From: Benincasa hispida
Lineage: Eukaryota; Streptophyta; Magnoliopsida; Cucurbitales; Cucurbitaceae
Assembly: GCF_009727055.1 (NCBI RefSeq)
Contig: NC_052355.1
Coordinates: 7,704,283-7,768,282, forward strand
Length of the DNA: 64,000 bases
Reading direction: 5' to 3'
This document shows positions 34,391 to 45,447 of the stretch, piece by piece (the first letter of the stretch is position 1; each line of letters starts with the position of its first letter). Below the pieces are notes generated by a model. That model was given only the letters and a program-made list of their open reading frames with translations, had not been told where the DNA came from and ran no database searches. The position numbers were made by a program, and so were the translations under genes.

Positions 34391-35267
34391 AGTCTCTATA
34401 CTTTCAAAACTTTGTAACAATTTAGTCCATACAATTTGAAACTTTTAACAACTTAGTCTTCTATCATGAAAAATCTCATTAGTTTGTAATAAATTTTATT
34501 TCCAATTAGTTTATCGATCTACATGAAGAAATTTATTAAATCTTAATAATAATTTTTACAATAAGGACCAAACCGTTACAAACTATAAAGTAGTATGAGA
34601 ACTAAATTGTTAAAGGACATTAGTTAGAAAATTGAAAGGATGTGTTTGGAATGCATTTTCAAGCATTTAATTGAAAAAATAAGTCATTTTGGAAAAGACT
34701 TGAGTGTTCGATAACAACTCAAAATAGCTTTTGGAATGTATTTGCAATAATTTTTGTTAAAAGTGTTTAAATAAAAAATAGTTTTTTCGAAAAAATACTT
34801 TTTTTTAAAGTCAATTCAAATAGGCTCTAAATCATTACTAACTAAAATTTAGAGACTAAATAATCGTTATTTCCAGGAAAGTTTAGAAACACCAAAAGTA
34901 TATATATATATATTTTGCTTTAGGGATGAGAAATGGAGGAAAAAGAAAACAAAGTTATTGGTGAATGGAAACTCCAATTTTGGTCTGATAAAGAAGGTCT
35001 AATAATTAAAGTTTGATGGTGATAAAGAACAATCCCCACTTCATTATATTTTTTTTTGGGTTCACTTTAGGTAATCTTTGATACGGCCATGTTTGGTTCT
35101 TTAAGCCAACTTATGTGAATGACCACTTTTGTTTGGATATGTTTCCGAGATTTGTTTAGAGATTTGGATATAAAGGAGAAAAAAAAGAAAAGAAGATTCG
35201 TGCACAAATGAAACATCATATATAATTGCCCAAAATTGCATCCCATTCACAAGTAGAGTTTGTGAAT
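34391..35267. other. Intergenic AT-rich sequence
   Basis: Contains pieces of common dispersed repeats (for example the ATTTAGTCC/CTAAATTG stretches near 34420-34620) and no gene-like reading frame. Confidence 0.5.
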
Positions 35268-35540
35268 TTTAAGTTCTGTTTAGTAGAAATTTGATTTTTG
35301 GGTTTTGATTTTTTTTAGATTCAACCTATTTTCTCTTAATTTCTTTTTTGTTTTCCATCTTTCTAAATAAAAGAGCTAAGTTCTTAGTCAAATATCAAAA
35401 ATAAAAATAATTTTTTAAAACTACTTTTCTTAATTTTCAAATTTTGGTTTGAATTTTGAAAATCTAGACAACAAAGCAATGAAACCTAGAGGTTGAACGA
35501 TGCTATTAAATGCTTAATTTTCAAAAATCTGGCAAATATC
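35268..35540 (-). repeat. ~300-bp dispersed repeat, copy 7
   Basis: Reverse-oriented copy with the TTAGTCAAATATC and TTTTAAAACTACTTTTC blocks, next to the LTR at 35546. Confidence 0.5.
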
Positions 35541-35545
35541 AGATT

Positions 35546-35714
35546 TGATATCCTTTATTGAAATAAATTCGTGACTTGTACAAAGTATGCTAAATATACA
35601 CAAGGTTACAAGTATAGAAGGGAAGTATAAAAACATGGAAGGAAAATATGAACTCTAGCCTAATTCAAGCTAATTGACTTAACTTTAGCTAAATACATCT
35701 TAAATGCATTAACA
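35546..35714 (-). mobile_element. Probable short 3' LTR of the Ale-like copia
   Basis: On the element strand TGTTAATGC (35714) follows a TTTGAAGAAGG polypurine-like tract, the usual layout at the 3' end of Ale-type elements. The other end, ATATCA at 35546, is a best guess. About 169 bp, in the expected short size range. Confidence 0.5.
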
Positions 35715-35829
35715 CCTTCTTCAAACTCAAGATGGTAGAGTAGAGACTAATTTGAGTTTGTTAAATAACTGATGAAGTGTCTATAAGACAATGCTCTCGT
35801 GAAGATGTTGTTTGGTTGCTCAATAGTAG

Positions 35830-36428
35830 AGATGAACTGTAAAAGGAAAGTGTTGCTTTGGAGATGGTGACGAATAAAATGCAGTCATTTTCAATAAGTT
35901 TAGTGGGTTCATAGAAGACATCATTGTAAGTAGTTTGGATAGCACTGCGATTATATCACAATGAAGTATAATAGCAGATTGTTGAGGAGCTTTCATACCT
36001 GCTAGTGACCTGCAAAACCTAATAACTTTGATGTAGCATCAACAAGTGCATGATATTCAGATTTTGTGCTTGAGCATGAAACAATAGTTTGTTTCTTACT
36101 ACGATAAGAAATCCAAAAAAATGAGGGAATCACCTAAGTAAAAACAATAATTTATGGTGGGTTGTCTATCAATGGGATCTCTAGCCCAATTAATGTAAGA
36201 GTAACTAGATATGATAAAAAACGACTGTACAGAGAACTTAAGTCCATGATTAAGAGTGCCCTTAATATATTGTAGAATACGAAAGACAACAAGAAAATAT
36301 GGTTTGAGGAATAGCCATGAATTGAATGACTATGTGGATTGTATAGGCAATATTAGGGCAAGTCACAGCCAAATAAATAAGATTACCAAAAAGTTGTCGA
36401 TATAGTATGGGATCTTCTAGAGAAACAC
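35830..36428 (-). pseudogene. Ale-like copia RNase H fragment
   Basis: The minus strand in several frames gives LEDPILYRQLFGNLIYL, a TESEYHAL-like active-site stretch (about 36040) and a CDNRSAI-like stretch. RNase H would remove the RNA template during reverse transcription. Multiple frameshifts and stops. The first codons are at 36428, where the solo LTR interrupts; the preceding part resumes at 39595. Confidence 0.7.
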
Positions 36429-39400
36429 TGTAAAACCCGAGTTCTAATTACCTTACTTAAGTATGTTTAAAGAAAGGACTGGATATTACTAAGGTTTAAG
36501 CCTGATATTACTATTATTTTATTAAAAGTTAATGTGGAATTGTAGGGAAATGGGTAAAGAATAAGAAAATGAAGAGGAAAATATTTAAGTAGTGAAAACT
36601 TGGCTTTCAGGTGCTTAATAAGCTAGCCTTGCAAAAAGAAATTTTGGCTAAGTGTTGGTCGTGAAAAATGGTGGCTGAGCATTGAGTAAACACAAGGTAG
36701 ACATCGAGTAAATGGCATCGAGCATCGAGTATGTGAGATCGAGGAAGGACCGTGCATCGAGTATGTACGATCGAGGCAGGATCGTGCATCGACTATGTAT
36801 GTTAGAGGAAGGATCGTGCATCGAGCATCGAGTATCCCATCAAGCATCGAGCTTTTCCATAGAGTATTTTATAGAATACCATTGAATTTTCCATTGAGTA
36901 TTTACCAAAATGCCATAGAGTATTCCTTCAAGTATCGAGTTTTGCATGAAGTGTTCAACTTTAAACCCTAATTAATCTGGATAGTTGACTTAATCTTGGC
37001 CCTTATCTCCACTAGTGAGTGAGGTGGCTTAAGAAGATTTCATGTAGAAGGCTGGACGATGGTATAAAAAGGAAAAAGGGAAATTTAAGAGCTAGTTTTG
37101 GACGATTCCTTCGAGCAAATCAAGTGATCTTGGTACCATTGGCAAGCTCTGAGAGTCTAGTTTTTGAAGCCAAGCCACTGAAAGGAATTCTCGTCAGAAG
37201 AAGGTCGGAGAAAGAAGAAAGTAATGAAGGGTTTCATTTTTAGGCAAATTTGGGCCATCGACGAAGAATTTAAGATCCAGGCCGAACCACATAGAATTTC
37301 AAGCTGAAAATTTAAGGTAATATTGTTACCATCTTTATAAGTAAGTTTGTAGAAGGAACTTTTGTAAGATAAAGTTTGGGGTTTGAGTTACATATTTTGG
37401 AAATTAAACTTAGAAATTATTATACGAGCAGGCAACTGCTTAAATTGGGGCCGATGGTGAAGATTTGATGCTTTAGAGTAAACCATGAAAATTCTTAAGC
37501 TAAAATTTTGAGGTAATTTTGTTAACCCAATTCTAAGCAAGTTTGTAGAAGCATTTTCCTTCAGATAAGTTCTGGAATTCTAGTTATTTATGTTAGAAGA
37601 TGAATTTGGAAAGCCTAATGCGATAGGATTAATATGAGCTTAATTCTGAAAATGAGTCTAAAAAGTAGACCATAGCTAGTAACTAAAGTATATTGATATG
37701 TTCACAGGGTTGACATTAATAGGAGAAGCTCATCAATCTTAAAAGGATTTCCCAAATACAGTGAGTGACTCTAATGTTTACAAATGTTTATGAATGATTT
37801 AGCAAGTCATGCTTTAATGAAAGTTACTTATTGATAGCCAACCTTCAAACGTTTACCAAGCAATTTACTTTACTGATGTTTATGAATGCTTGATAGATTA
37901 ATAACTTATAAAGTATGGATAAGTCTGGTCCAGACATGATGTTCTTAAGTGATTAATGTCTAGTGCTTATGAAGTATGTTGCCCTAGGCAAAACCTGAAT
38001 GGTTAGCGCATGATATTAAGGAAAGCTAAGTCTATAAGACAAAACTAAGTGTGATGTTTATATGAAGGACTCCTAGTAAAGTATGTTTACTCAATACCTC
38101 GAGGTGGTAATCGAGCTTAGAGATGGTTGATGATAGGATCCTAAATATGTACACGTAGGGCCAGTGGGACTGGGAAGAGCATGGACAAAGGAGCCACAAC
38201 CCAATGCAATTTCAAGTTTCAGTAAAACTTATTAATGAAGAATGCTATACGTTGAGTTGGTTCTGCATTAGTAAGAATTATGAAGAATGATAAACCATGC
38301 GATTTCATGCTAATTGATGATAATTTTATATGTTTTCAAGAAACTAAGTTTCATGAGATTGCTTAGCATTTTCCTCAAGTATGTACTTGTTTTATCGCAT
38401 GCCAAGGGGATATGTTAGTTTTATTTCAAATTAAGTATTCTATGTTGAAGCATGCATTTTAAAGACTATAGCTAAGTTTCTACAAATTCTAAGCTAAAAG
38501 CTATGTTCTGAAAGATTCATAATATGTATGATTTTAAAGCATGATATGTTTTTAGTAAGTCGGGTACTGAAAGTATAGAAGGTATCCATGAAGTACCTAA
38601 GGTGTTGATGGTACTTAGTAACTCCACGTGCACGTAGAAAGTTTTGAATGAGAGGCCAAAGTATGGGTCTCCTAGGCCATATTTTAGTAACCTGAGGCTA
38701 AAGTATGGGTCTCTTAGCCTGATACAAATGTTGGGAGCTTGAGCGATGAATGCTCGTTCTCAACTAAGATTCAGGAAGTATTCATAGAATGTTATTATGT
38801 TTTATGCTTCAGGTTTTATGGAAACTATTTGATGAGTTACAGTTAAAGACATAAGTAATGGTCAGAAGTGACACACCTTGACTAAAGTTATAGTTGAAAG
38901 TTGGGCCAGAGGGTCCCTCTCTCAACCAAGTTTTAGCTTAGTAAGGTTATGCTCAAGAGCGGACCAGAAAAGTCGCTCTCTTGTAAAGATGTTTTAGTGT
39001 GGAAGCTAAGGTTTGAGGGCCTCCTAGAGCTGATGTCTATGATGCCTATATTATGTTTAGCTACATGTAGAGAAGTTGTATGTAAATACTTGTTTGACTG
39101 AATTCTCAGTTTTTAGCTATGGGTTCTAGTTCACGATTTCTATGTTCAGAATGATTGTCATGTTTGTGTTTTATGTTTCAAAGGTTAGTCACTCACTGAG
39201 CTTCTAGCTCACCCTATTTACATGTTTTCTCCACACGTAGCGGTCACTCCCCAGAAGACGACCCTACTGTTGCTCTGTCACTCAAGATCAAATTGTTAGA
39301 AAGTCTAGTGTGGGTTACGTATAAGTAGTACACATGTATTATGTCATTTAGGGACTAGTTGAGTGTTGAGTTCACTGTTTATGTAATGTACATAAGTTGT

Positions 39401-39594
39401 ATTAATGAAGAGTAATGTAGAACTTTGTTAAAGAATGTTATTATCTTAAGTTTATGGTTGAGTGTGTATGGATTTCAGGCGTCTAAGTCAAGTTAAGTAG
39501 GTTAATAGGTAGTAAGTGCCAGTGAGAAGGTTGATAACTGCTACAGTCACATCTCCTTGCAGGTTTAGACAGAAATCTGGGAGGAGGGTTGACA
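36429..39594 (+). mobile_element. Solo LTR (3166 bp) with 5-bp target duplication
   Basis: Starts TGTAAAACCCGAG, ends GGAGGGTTGACA, flanked by AACAC at 36424-36428 and AACAC at 39595-39599. Removing the segment and one AACAC restores a continuous copia RNase H frame, which confirms the boundaries. It has no gag-pol. It includes an ATCGAG minisatellite (36690-36910), a degenerate ~190-bp duplication (37250-37560) and a two-copy AAAGTATGGGTCTC unit (38650-38725). All reading frames inside are chance. The TGTAAAACCC start suggests a Gypsy LTR, but this cannot be proven here. Confidence 0.85.
36690..36910. repeat. ATCGAG minisatellite in the solo LTR
   Basis: Three to four ~34-bp units with GCATCGAGTATGTA and GATCGAGGAAGGATCGT, followed by shorter ATCGAG/CATTGAG derivatives. 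The minus-strand frames at 36607-36847 (MLDARC-like repeats) are its translation. Confidence 0.75.
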
Positions 39595-39599
39595 AACAC

Positions 39600-40480
39600 C
39601 ATCGAATAGAGCAAAGGAACATTTGAATCCAGTGGTGTTGATGATATAGCGGAGTTAGTAATACCAGATCGAGTTAGTGGATAAAATGCATATTTTGCTT
39701 AAGATAAATAGTATCCATCAGGGCAGTGAAACCTCAAGCCCAGGGAAATAGTTGAAGGATCCTCAATCTTTCATCTCAAAGTGGTGCCCTAAGATAGCAT
39801 TGCAAATAAGATATATAATGAGGATCATCACCTGTAATGATCATGCCATTAACATATAAAAGGAAAAGAACAATATCATGCAAAGTTTAATGTGTAAATA
39901 GTACTATATTATGAGGATTGGAAGTAAACCTAAGTTGGGTTATGATTGAATTGAAGGTTGCAAACCATGCTCGTGGAGCTTGTTTCAGACCATATAAAGC
40001 ATGACAGAAAAGACATACCTGTTGAGGTGGATGAGAAGTACTAGTGGTGGTTTCATACATCTCTTTAGATAAAGTGCCATAGAGGATGAAATTTATTACA
40101 TCCATTTGAAGAAGGAGCCACTGTTTGGCAGTGATAACAACTAAAAGATTGCGAACATATGCCATGTGAGCAATTAGAGCAAATGTCTCTTCATAATCAA
40201 TTCCATATTCCTGATAGTAACCTTTTGCAACAATGCGTGCTTTATACACTCAATAGATCCATTAAAGTGTGTTTTGATCATATGAATCCACAAGTATCCA
40301 ATAGGTCTTTTTCATAGAGGTAGATCAATATAGCCATAATTATGCATCTTTTATAATGCATGAAGTTCCTCATTCATTACTTGCTGTTAGAGATGGTTAG
40401 TGCTAACCTCATGATAAAAAAGTTAGGTTCAACAAGAGAAATAATAGTTGAGAAACAATGATAAACATGGAGATGATGAG
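39600..40480 (-). pseudogene. Ale-like copia reverse transcriptase
   Basis: The longest frame (39887-40249) reads KARIVAKGYYQEYGIDYEET, then QMDVINF (first catalytic Asp kept) and ALYGLKQAPRAWF. Downstream the catalytic box is LLYVNGMIITGDD (about 39835-39870), where the usual YVDD has become YVNG, so both aspartates are lost. The part between 40250 and 40480 keeps an EMNEELHALYK-like stretch in shifted frames. Inactive. Confidence 0.8.
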
Positions 40481-40800
40481 GTATTTCTCTTACCCAATTA
40501 AAGCGACGATTTGAGGGGCAAATGCAGGTTCAGAATCAGCAATGACAACAAGTGGTGTACTCGGGGATCTGAAGTGGTGCAGATTGATCAAGCCCTTAAA
40601 GCTTTTATGTTCAACTTTGTAACCAATAAAACAACAGAGACAAGCACAAGGTTCAAGTAGAGTATGTTCATGAGGATGAAGAAAAAGTAAGCATTTAGAT
40701 CCAAAAATTTTAAGATGAGGGTATGAAAAAGAAATACCTTGCATACAATGCTCGAGTTTAGGAAGGGTACATCAAGTTTTTGCAAAGTAATAATGTACCC
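40481..40800 (-). pseudogene. Ale-like copia integrase C-terminal fragment
   Basis: Frames at 40490-40744 and 40588-40785 carry FSYPHLKIFGSKCL and LHPHEHTLLEPCACLCCFIGY, matching the C-terminal part of copia integrase before RT. It is cut off at about 40800, where the leader of the next element begins. Confidence 0.7.
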
Positions 40801-41221
40801 AACATTATTTTTGCAATAACACTACAACAAGACATTCTTGACTAAATACTATCCTTAGAATATCTCATATTTTGATAGCCATTTAGCTACCCTTCTTGGT
40901 CAGAAATTACTAACACTATAGTAATTTTGTAAGAGTAACCCTCTGTTTCCAGACATCAGAATTCAACCCCAATGATGCTCCTGAATTGGAAAGTCAAAGT
41001 TGAAAATGACTTTAGAAATTCTATCCATTACTGGAGTTTGAGTTGTTCCGAATCATACGTTAAAACCCTCTGAGGGGATAACCGTCGTTAAATGACTGGC
41101 GAGGCCGACTTAAAGACGACAAACATGCACAACATAGGAATCTCACAGTCCAAACAAACAGAAGAGACTACAAGATACGTTGACACATATTTTTCACCCA
41201 TTTACTATGAACTACTACCCT

Positions 41222-41690
41222 ATTCACTTTGATCTTGACCTCATGGCAAACACTTTCTGGAGGTCACTTCCAGGGTGACACGAAATGTTGCATGGATCTC
41301 ACGGTGGGAATTTTCTAGGAATGTGAGAATTGAAATCAATATATCATATATTTGATTTTTCATTGAACAACTTCCCCTCATTCACCTTAATATTGATTCA
41401 CGCAAACACTTTCCAGATGAAGGTCATTCCTCGGTTAACATGAAATGCCACATGAACCTCACAATATGAATATCTTGGGACATGAAAATTAAAATAAAAA
41501 TGTCACATTTGATTTTATGGCGAACAACTTCCCCTATTCACCAAAATCTCGATTCATATAAACACTTTCTGAATGGAGGTCACTTCTAGGATGACACAAA
41601 ATGAAACATGAATTTCGATCGTGAACTCTTAGGGACATGGGAGCTAAAAATAATCATATCATATATATTTATTAATCTCCCACTAAAGTG
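41222..41690. repeat. Three tandem ~157-bp leader units
   Basis: Units start with ATTCAC at 41222, 41380 and 41536. Each contains CAAACACTTTC, a GGTCA(C/T)TC block and an ACATGAA block, and ends in AACAACTTCCCCT or equivalent. Confidence 0.7.
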
Positions 41691-42684
41691 TTCTAACATA
41701 TCATATACGTTATTTTTATTTTCACTGAAGTGTTCTAATAGCATATCATATATATTATTAAACTCCCACTGAAGTGTTCTAACTTTAAACTGGGTATAAA
41801 TTTTCTTAGGTTTGTTCCAGCTAATTAAACAACCTAAGTCTAGGTTTTTATCCAAGTATAACGTTTATATTTGGAGTTTAACCTACAATGTCTAGGTGAT
41901 AAATCAATTTTAAAACCTCACACCACTCACGTATTGCTCATTAAACCGGTTAACAACGCTCAATAATTCGACCATAATCTCCAGGTAGGAGGTGTTCCGT
42001 AGAACATCAACTTAAATACCCCAGGCCTTAGACAGGATTATATACTGTTGAGTTTGTAACCATATTTTACAAGATGTTGACCTATTTTAACTATTAAAAT
42101 AGGTGATTAACCTACGTGAGCATGCAACTGTTCTTTGTTATGAATTTTAAATGTCTAACTAAATTTTATAACAACTTACAAAATTCTAGACATGCTAAAC
42201 ATCCACAACATACATAAAAGACATTCAATATTTAATATAACATTTATATTAAATAAAAGAAACCCTAAACATGCAAACTATATATTATAACACTTTATAA
42301 TATACTTTCAATGCATGTAACATGCTTCCTATTATGGGATTTTAAATCTACATGGCATACTTTATGCATATACAAGATTTATTTAATTATAACATACATC
42401 ACATGTATAAATAATTAAACACATACTGATATGGTTTTAGTTTTGACATTTTCAAGAAAACAAAAGCCTAACTATTACAAAAGCAAGAATTAGCTCCAAA
42501 ACGCTTCTAGATCGCTCGAATCACCCCAAACCGGACTCGAACCGCTCGAACTAGACCTCTAAATCTTCAAAAATGGATGAACCGAACTGAATCAAGTCAA
42601 ACCGGACCTTCTTGACTCGAACCGGCTAGACCAGTTTAGCTGGACCACTGGTTTTGGTTGAAGCGTGCATGCTGGGCTGGGGTA

Positions 42685-42800
42685 AGCAGCGTTGCAACGC
42701 TCTCTCTTTAGCGTTGTGACGCTGTGGGCGTTCTTCATCATTTGGGCAGCAACATGAGCAGCTTTGCAATGCTCAAGGGCAGCGTTGCAACACTGCCTGG
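42685..42800. other. GC-rich palindromic cluster in copia leader
   Basis: Contains the perfect 14-bp palindrome AGCGTTGCAACGCT (42688-42701) and further GCGTTGTGACGCTG and GCAGCGTTGCAACACTGC motifs, 275-390 nt downstream of the primer site on the element strand. Confidence 0.55.
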
Positions 42801-43073
42801 ACAGTAGCTCAACATCAGAATTTTACAGCTCGACCTTCTTCACTTCTTTCCTTAATTACATCTTAATTTCTACTCTAATGACTCAATAAATTACAGACTC
42901 TTGAGCACATAAATAAGCTCATCAATCAAGAGCCAATTACAAATTTAACAAATGAATCAAAGAGAATTTTAATGCCAAATCTTAGAAAACCATATCAGTG
43001 CACCATTTTCACATATCTCATGAAAAAACACCCACCAAGCCAAAATTAAACCAAATTGAATGCTTAAATGATA

Positions 43074-43085
43074 CTCTGATACCAA
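43074..43085 (-). other. tRNA-Met-type primer-binding site
   Basis: Minus strand TGGTATCAGAG, directly after the LTR end; one C-to-T change follows. Confidence 0.75.
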
Positions 43086-45053
43086 TGGTTAGAGTTAGAA
43101 AACATGCAGCGAAAGAAAAACGGATCATTAAGCATTCTAAAAAACAGATCATTAAGTATTCTAATTCATTAATTTTAGCTTTGAATTAAGCATACTCCAT
43201 AAATTATGAAGAGGGTTTCATGACATATCTTTGAAGAAACACTTGAAACTCTAACTCCAGCTGTAATTCCTTTTCAATTCAGCTTGTGAACCACCTCAAG
43301 GTCTTCCTTACTATCCTCTTGGTGCCTTGGATTGAGTTGTGGGATTCAAAATAAGCTTAGATTAAGGAAATTTGGAGGAAAGCAACACTGGTTTACAGCA
43401 ACCTGAAGAACCCTTCTTCAAGAGTGATTTTCTGCCAAAATCAACTCTTTTGTATGCTCAATTCCACTCAGATTCTTTAGAATATATAGCAAGATCATCA
43501 TGCAAGAAGAATTGCTGTATGAATTGCACCTCCTACTTGAAAATTGGAGCTGAAGAATGGTAGAATTATGAGTGAGCTCCTTGGAAAATTGGTGGAAAAA
43601 TCCAATTTTTTTGGAAATTTTCAAATTTTCAAATTTTTTTTCTTTTAATGATTTTCAAAATCAATTTCCAAAATTAATTTTGTTTTCAAAAATGAAATTT
43701 TATTAATTTTAAAAAATTAATTTAATAATTAATTTATCTAATAAAATTAATAATAAATAAATAAATTAAACAATTTAATTAATTCAATTAATTTAATATC
43801 AAATATTAAATTAATTTAACACTACTTACACCATGATGAATCCCTATTGATGAATTTAATATTTTAATCATATTTAAATATTAATTGATTCTCCATTTTC
43901 GTTTAATTCCAAAATTAAATGCGTAATTATATCGCATATAAATAATAATTCTCTTAATTCGAATTTGAACGTTTCAAATCAACTTATCTTGCTACTCTAA
44001 GACTAATCCATTTGTGAGCTAGTAGGAGGACCTTGTGAACCTACAAATCATGGGCTCTAACGATATGAGATTAATTAGCTAAACTCTTTACACCGAATTA
44101 ACCCCATTCGTTAACTACTAGGTCACTCCACTAAAGCCCAGAGTTGCACTCCCCTCACTGTAGATATATTATGCCACTCGATATAACCATGATTAGTAAG
44201 TTAACCCTTCACAGGTTATTCGTAATAACGGCTGGGTCAAATGACTGTTTTACCCCCGAGATTACCTCTTGTTTCTTAAGTCCCACTAATCCTCGAATGA
44301 ATAATTGGTTTGTGATCCGATCATTAAACCGAGTACCTCCCGGGCCAATGAAAGGATGGGGCTTCTTATTCAAGACTTGGAATCAACACTTAAGGGAACA
44401 ACTTTTCTACTATCCCTGGAAGCAGGTAGGAGTTAATTCCATCTTGCACCCTATGTCCCAGCTATCTACCTAGTCTTACCTCTGAAATAGAGGTTTATTG
44501 AGTCGGCGTTGTTGAGCCAAACTTCACCTATGATAATCTAAGAATAATCCCGAATAAACAGGAGTTCATAGTTAGCTCAGGATTCAGGTTAAGTTACCTA
44601 GGTCATCGCTTTGAAATAGTCAATCTTAAACAGTAAACAACGTTATAAAGTAAAATGACTTATTTCGTGGTTTGATCTTGTACAAGCTCATTGCACAGGA
44701 CACCCCCACTCCTCATGTCATTACATGTACGAATCGGGATCACTTTGTCTGTAGCACTTTACAACTCCTTGTAACAACCACAGAGTGAGCCGCATCCAAT
44801 AGTGTTACCAGAATAAGGCACCCAACCTTATTCATATACTGTAGACCATTTTGACTATTTACTCTAACTTGATCCACTTTTATGTCTACACATAAAGTTC
44901 AAGTATTCATGTAATAGTCATGGATCTTTTAGTTTATTGGATTTATTTCTAAAATGAATGAAGCAATTCATATAATTAATAACAACTTTATTGAATTTTT
45001 AGAATAAGTTTAATTGTTTACAAACCACGAGTTTTAGGATGTAAAACCCAATA
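43086..45053 (-). mobile_element. copia-type LTR B (5' LTR, minus strand)
   Basis: Element-strand start TATTGGGTTTTACATCC at 45053 (TG eroded to TA), distal end CTAACCA at 43086, 1968 bp. It shares the CTTGTACAAGCTCATTGCACAGG and TGGGCTCTAACG blocks with the other LTRs. The reading frames at 43372-44473 are chance. Confidence 0.75.
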
Positions 45054-45447
45054 CTAAAATCCCTTGGTTTCTCAAGCAGTGATTGATTCTATTTAGAGCA
45101 ATCTCTCGATTTGATCTACAATAGTGTATGAAGCAAACATTAAACAATATGAATGCTTACTTATGTATTACTTAGTAACGTGTTAGTCTTATCTTTTCCA
45201 ACCCATTATGAATTTAGTTTCTCATGCTTGAGGGAAAAAACATGGATGGATAGAAGAATGTAATGACATTCATATTGATAATGAGAGTTTTTCAATCTCT
45301 ACAAAATAATACAAATACAAATGATAAGAAGAATGAAATAAAAGATAAGGGTGGAGAGTTTCAAGACACAAGTTGTAGTTTCTTGCTTACTTGGCTCCAA
45401 TGGTGGCTGTTTCATGACGGTTGTAATGGTGGTGATGTTCTTCTTGT
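45054..45447. other. Unassigned sequence between LTR B and LTR C
   Basis: About 390 bp with no match to the LTRs beside it. The 72-residue frame at 45263-45481 has no recognisable motif and runs into LTR C. It may be old host intergenic DNA. Confidence 0.35.

Larger units (their letters stand above)
35546..40800 (-). mobile_element. Short-LTR Ty1/copia element (Ale/Retrofit-like), 5'-truncated
   Basis: Minus strand, from integrase (about 40800) through RT and RNase H to a polypurine tract and a short LTR. A 3.17-kb solo LTR interrupts it at the start of RNase H. The IN and RT wording (HPHEHTLLEP, ALYGLKQAPRAWFATF) differs clearly from the other copias in this window, showing a second lineage. 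Gag, protease, integrase core and the 5' LTR are missing. Confidence 0.8.
40805..43073 (-). other. Leader of a minus-strand copia element whose coding part is lost
   Basis: Shares the block order of the leaders at 5791-8039 and 47338-49339: tandem repeat (41222-41690), an ACTTAAATACCCCAGG block (about 42010), AT-rich TATATTATAACAC repeats (about 42280), a CGAACCGG run (42510-42660) and a palindromic GC cluster (42685-42800). It ends against the Ale-like integrase. No gag remains. The short frames at 41586-41855 and 42998-43189 are chance. Confidence 0.65.

Noticed and set aside
36607..36847. Cys/Arg-rich repeat peptides on the minus strand
   Set aside because: Translation of the ATCGAG minisatellite in a solo LTR.
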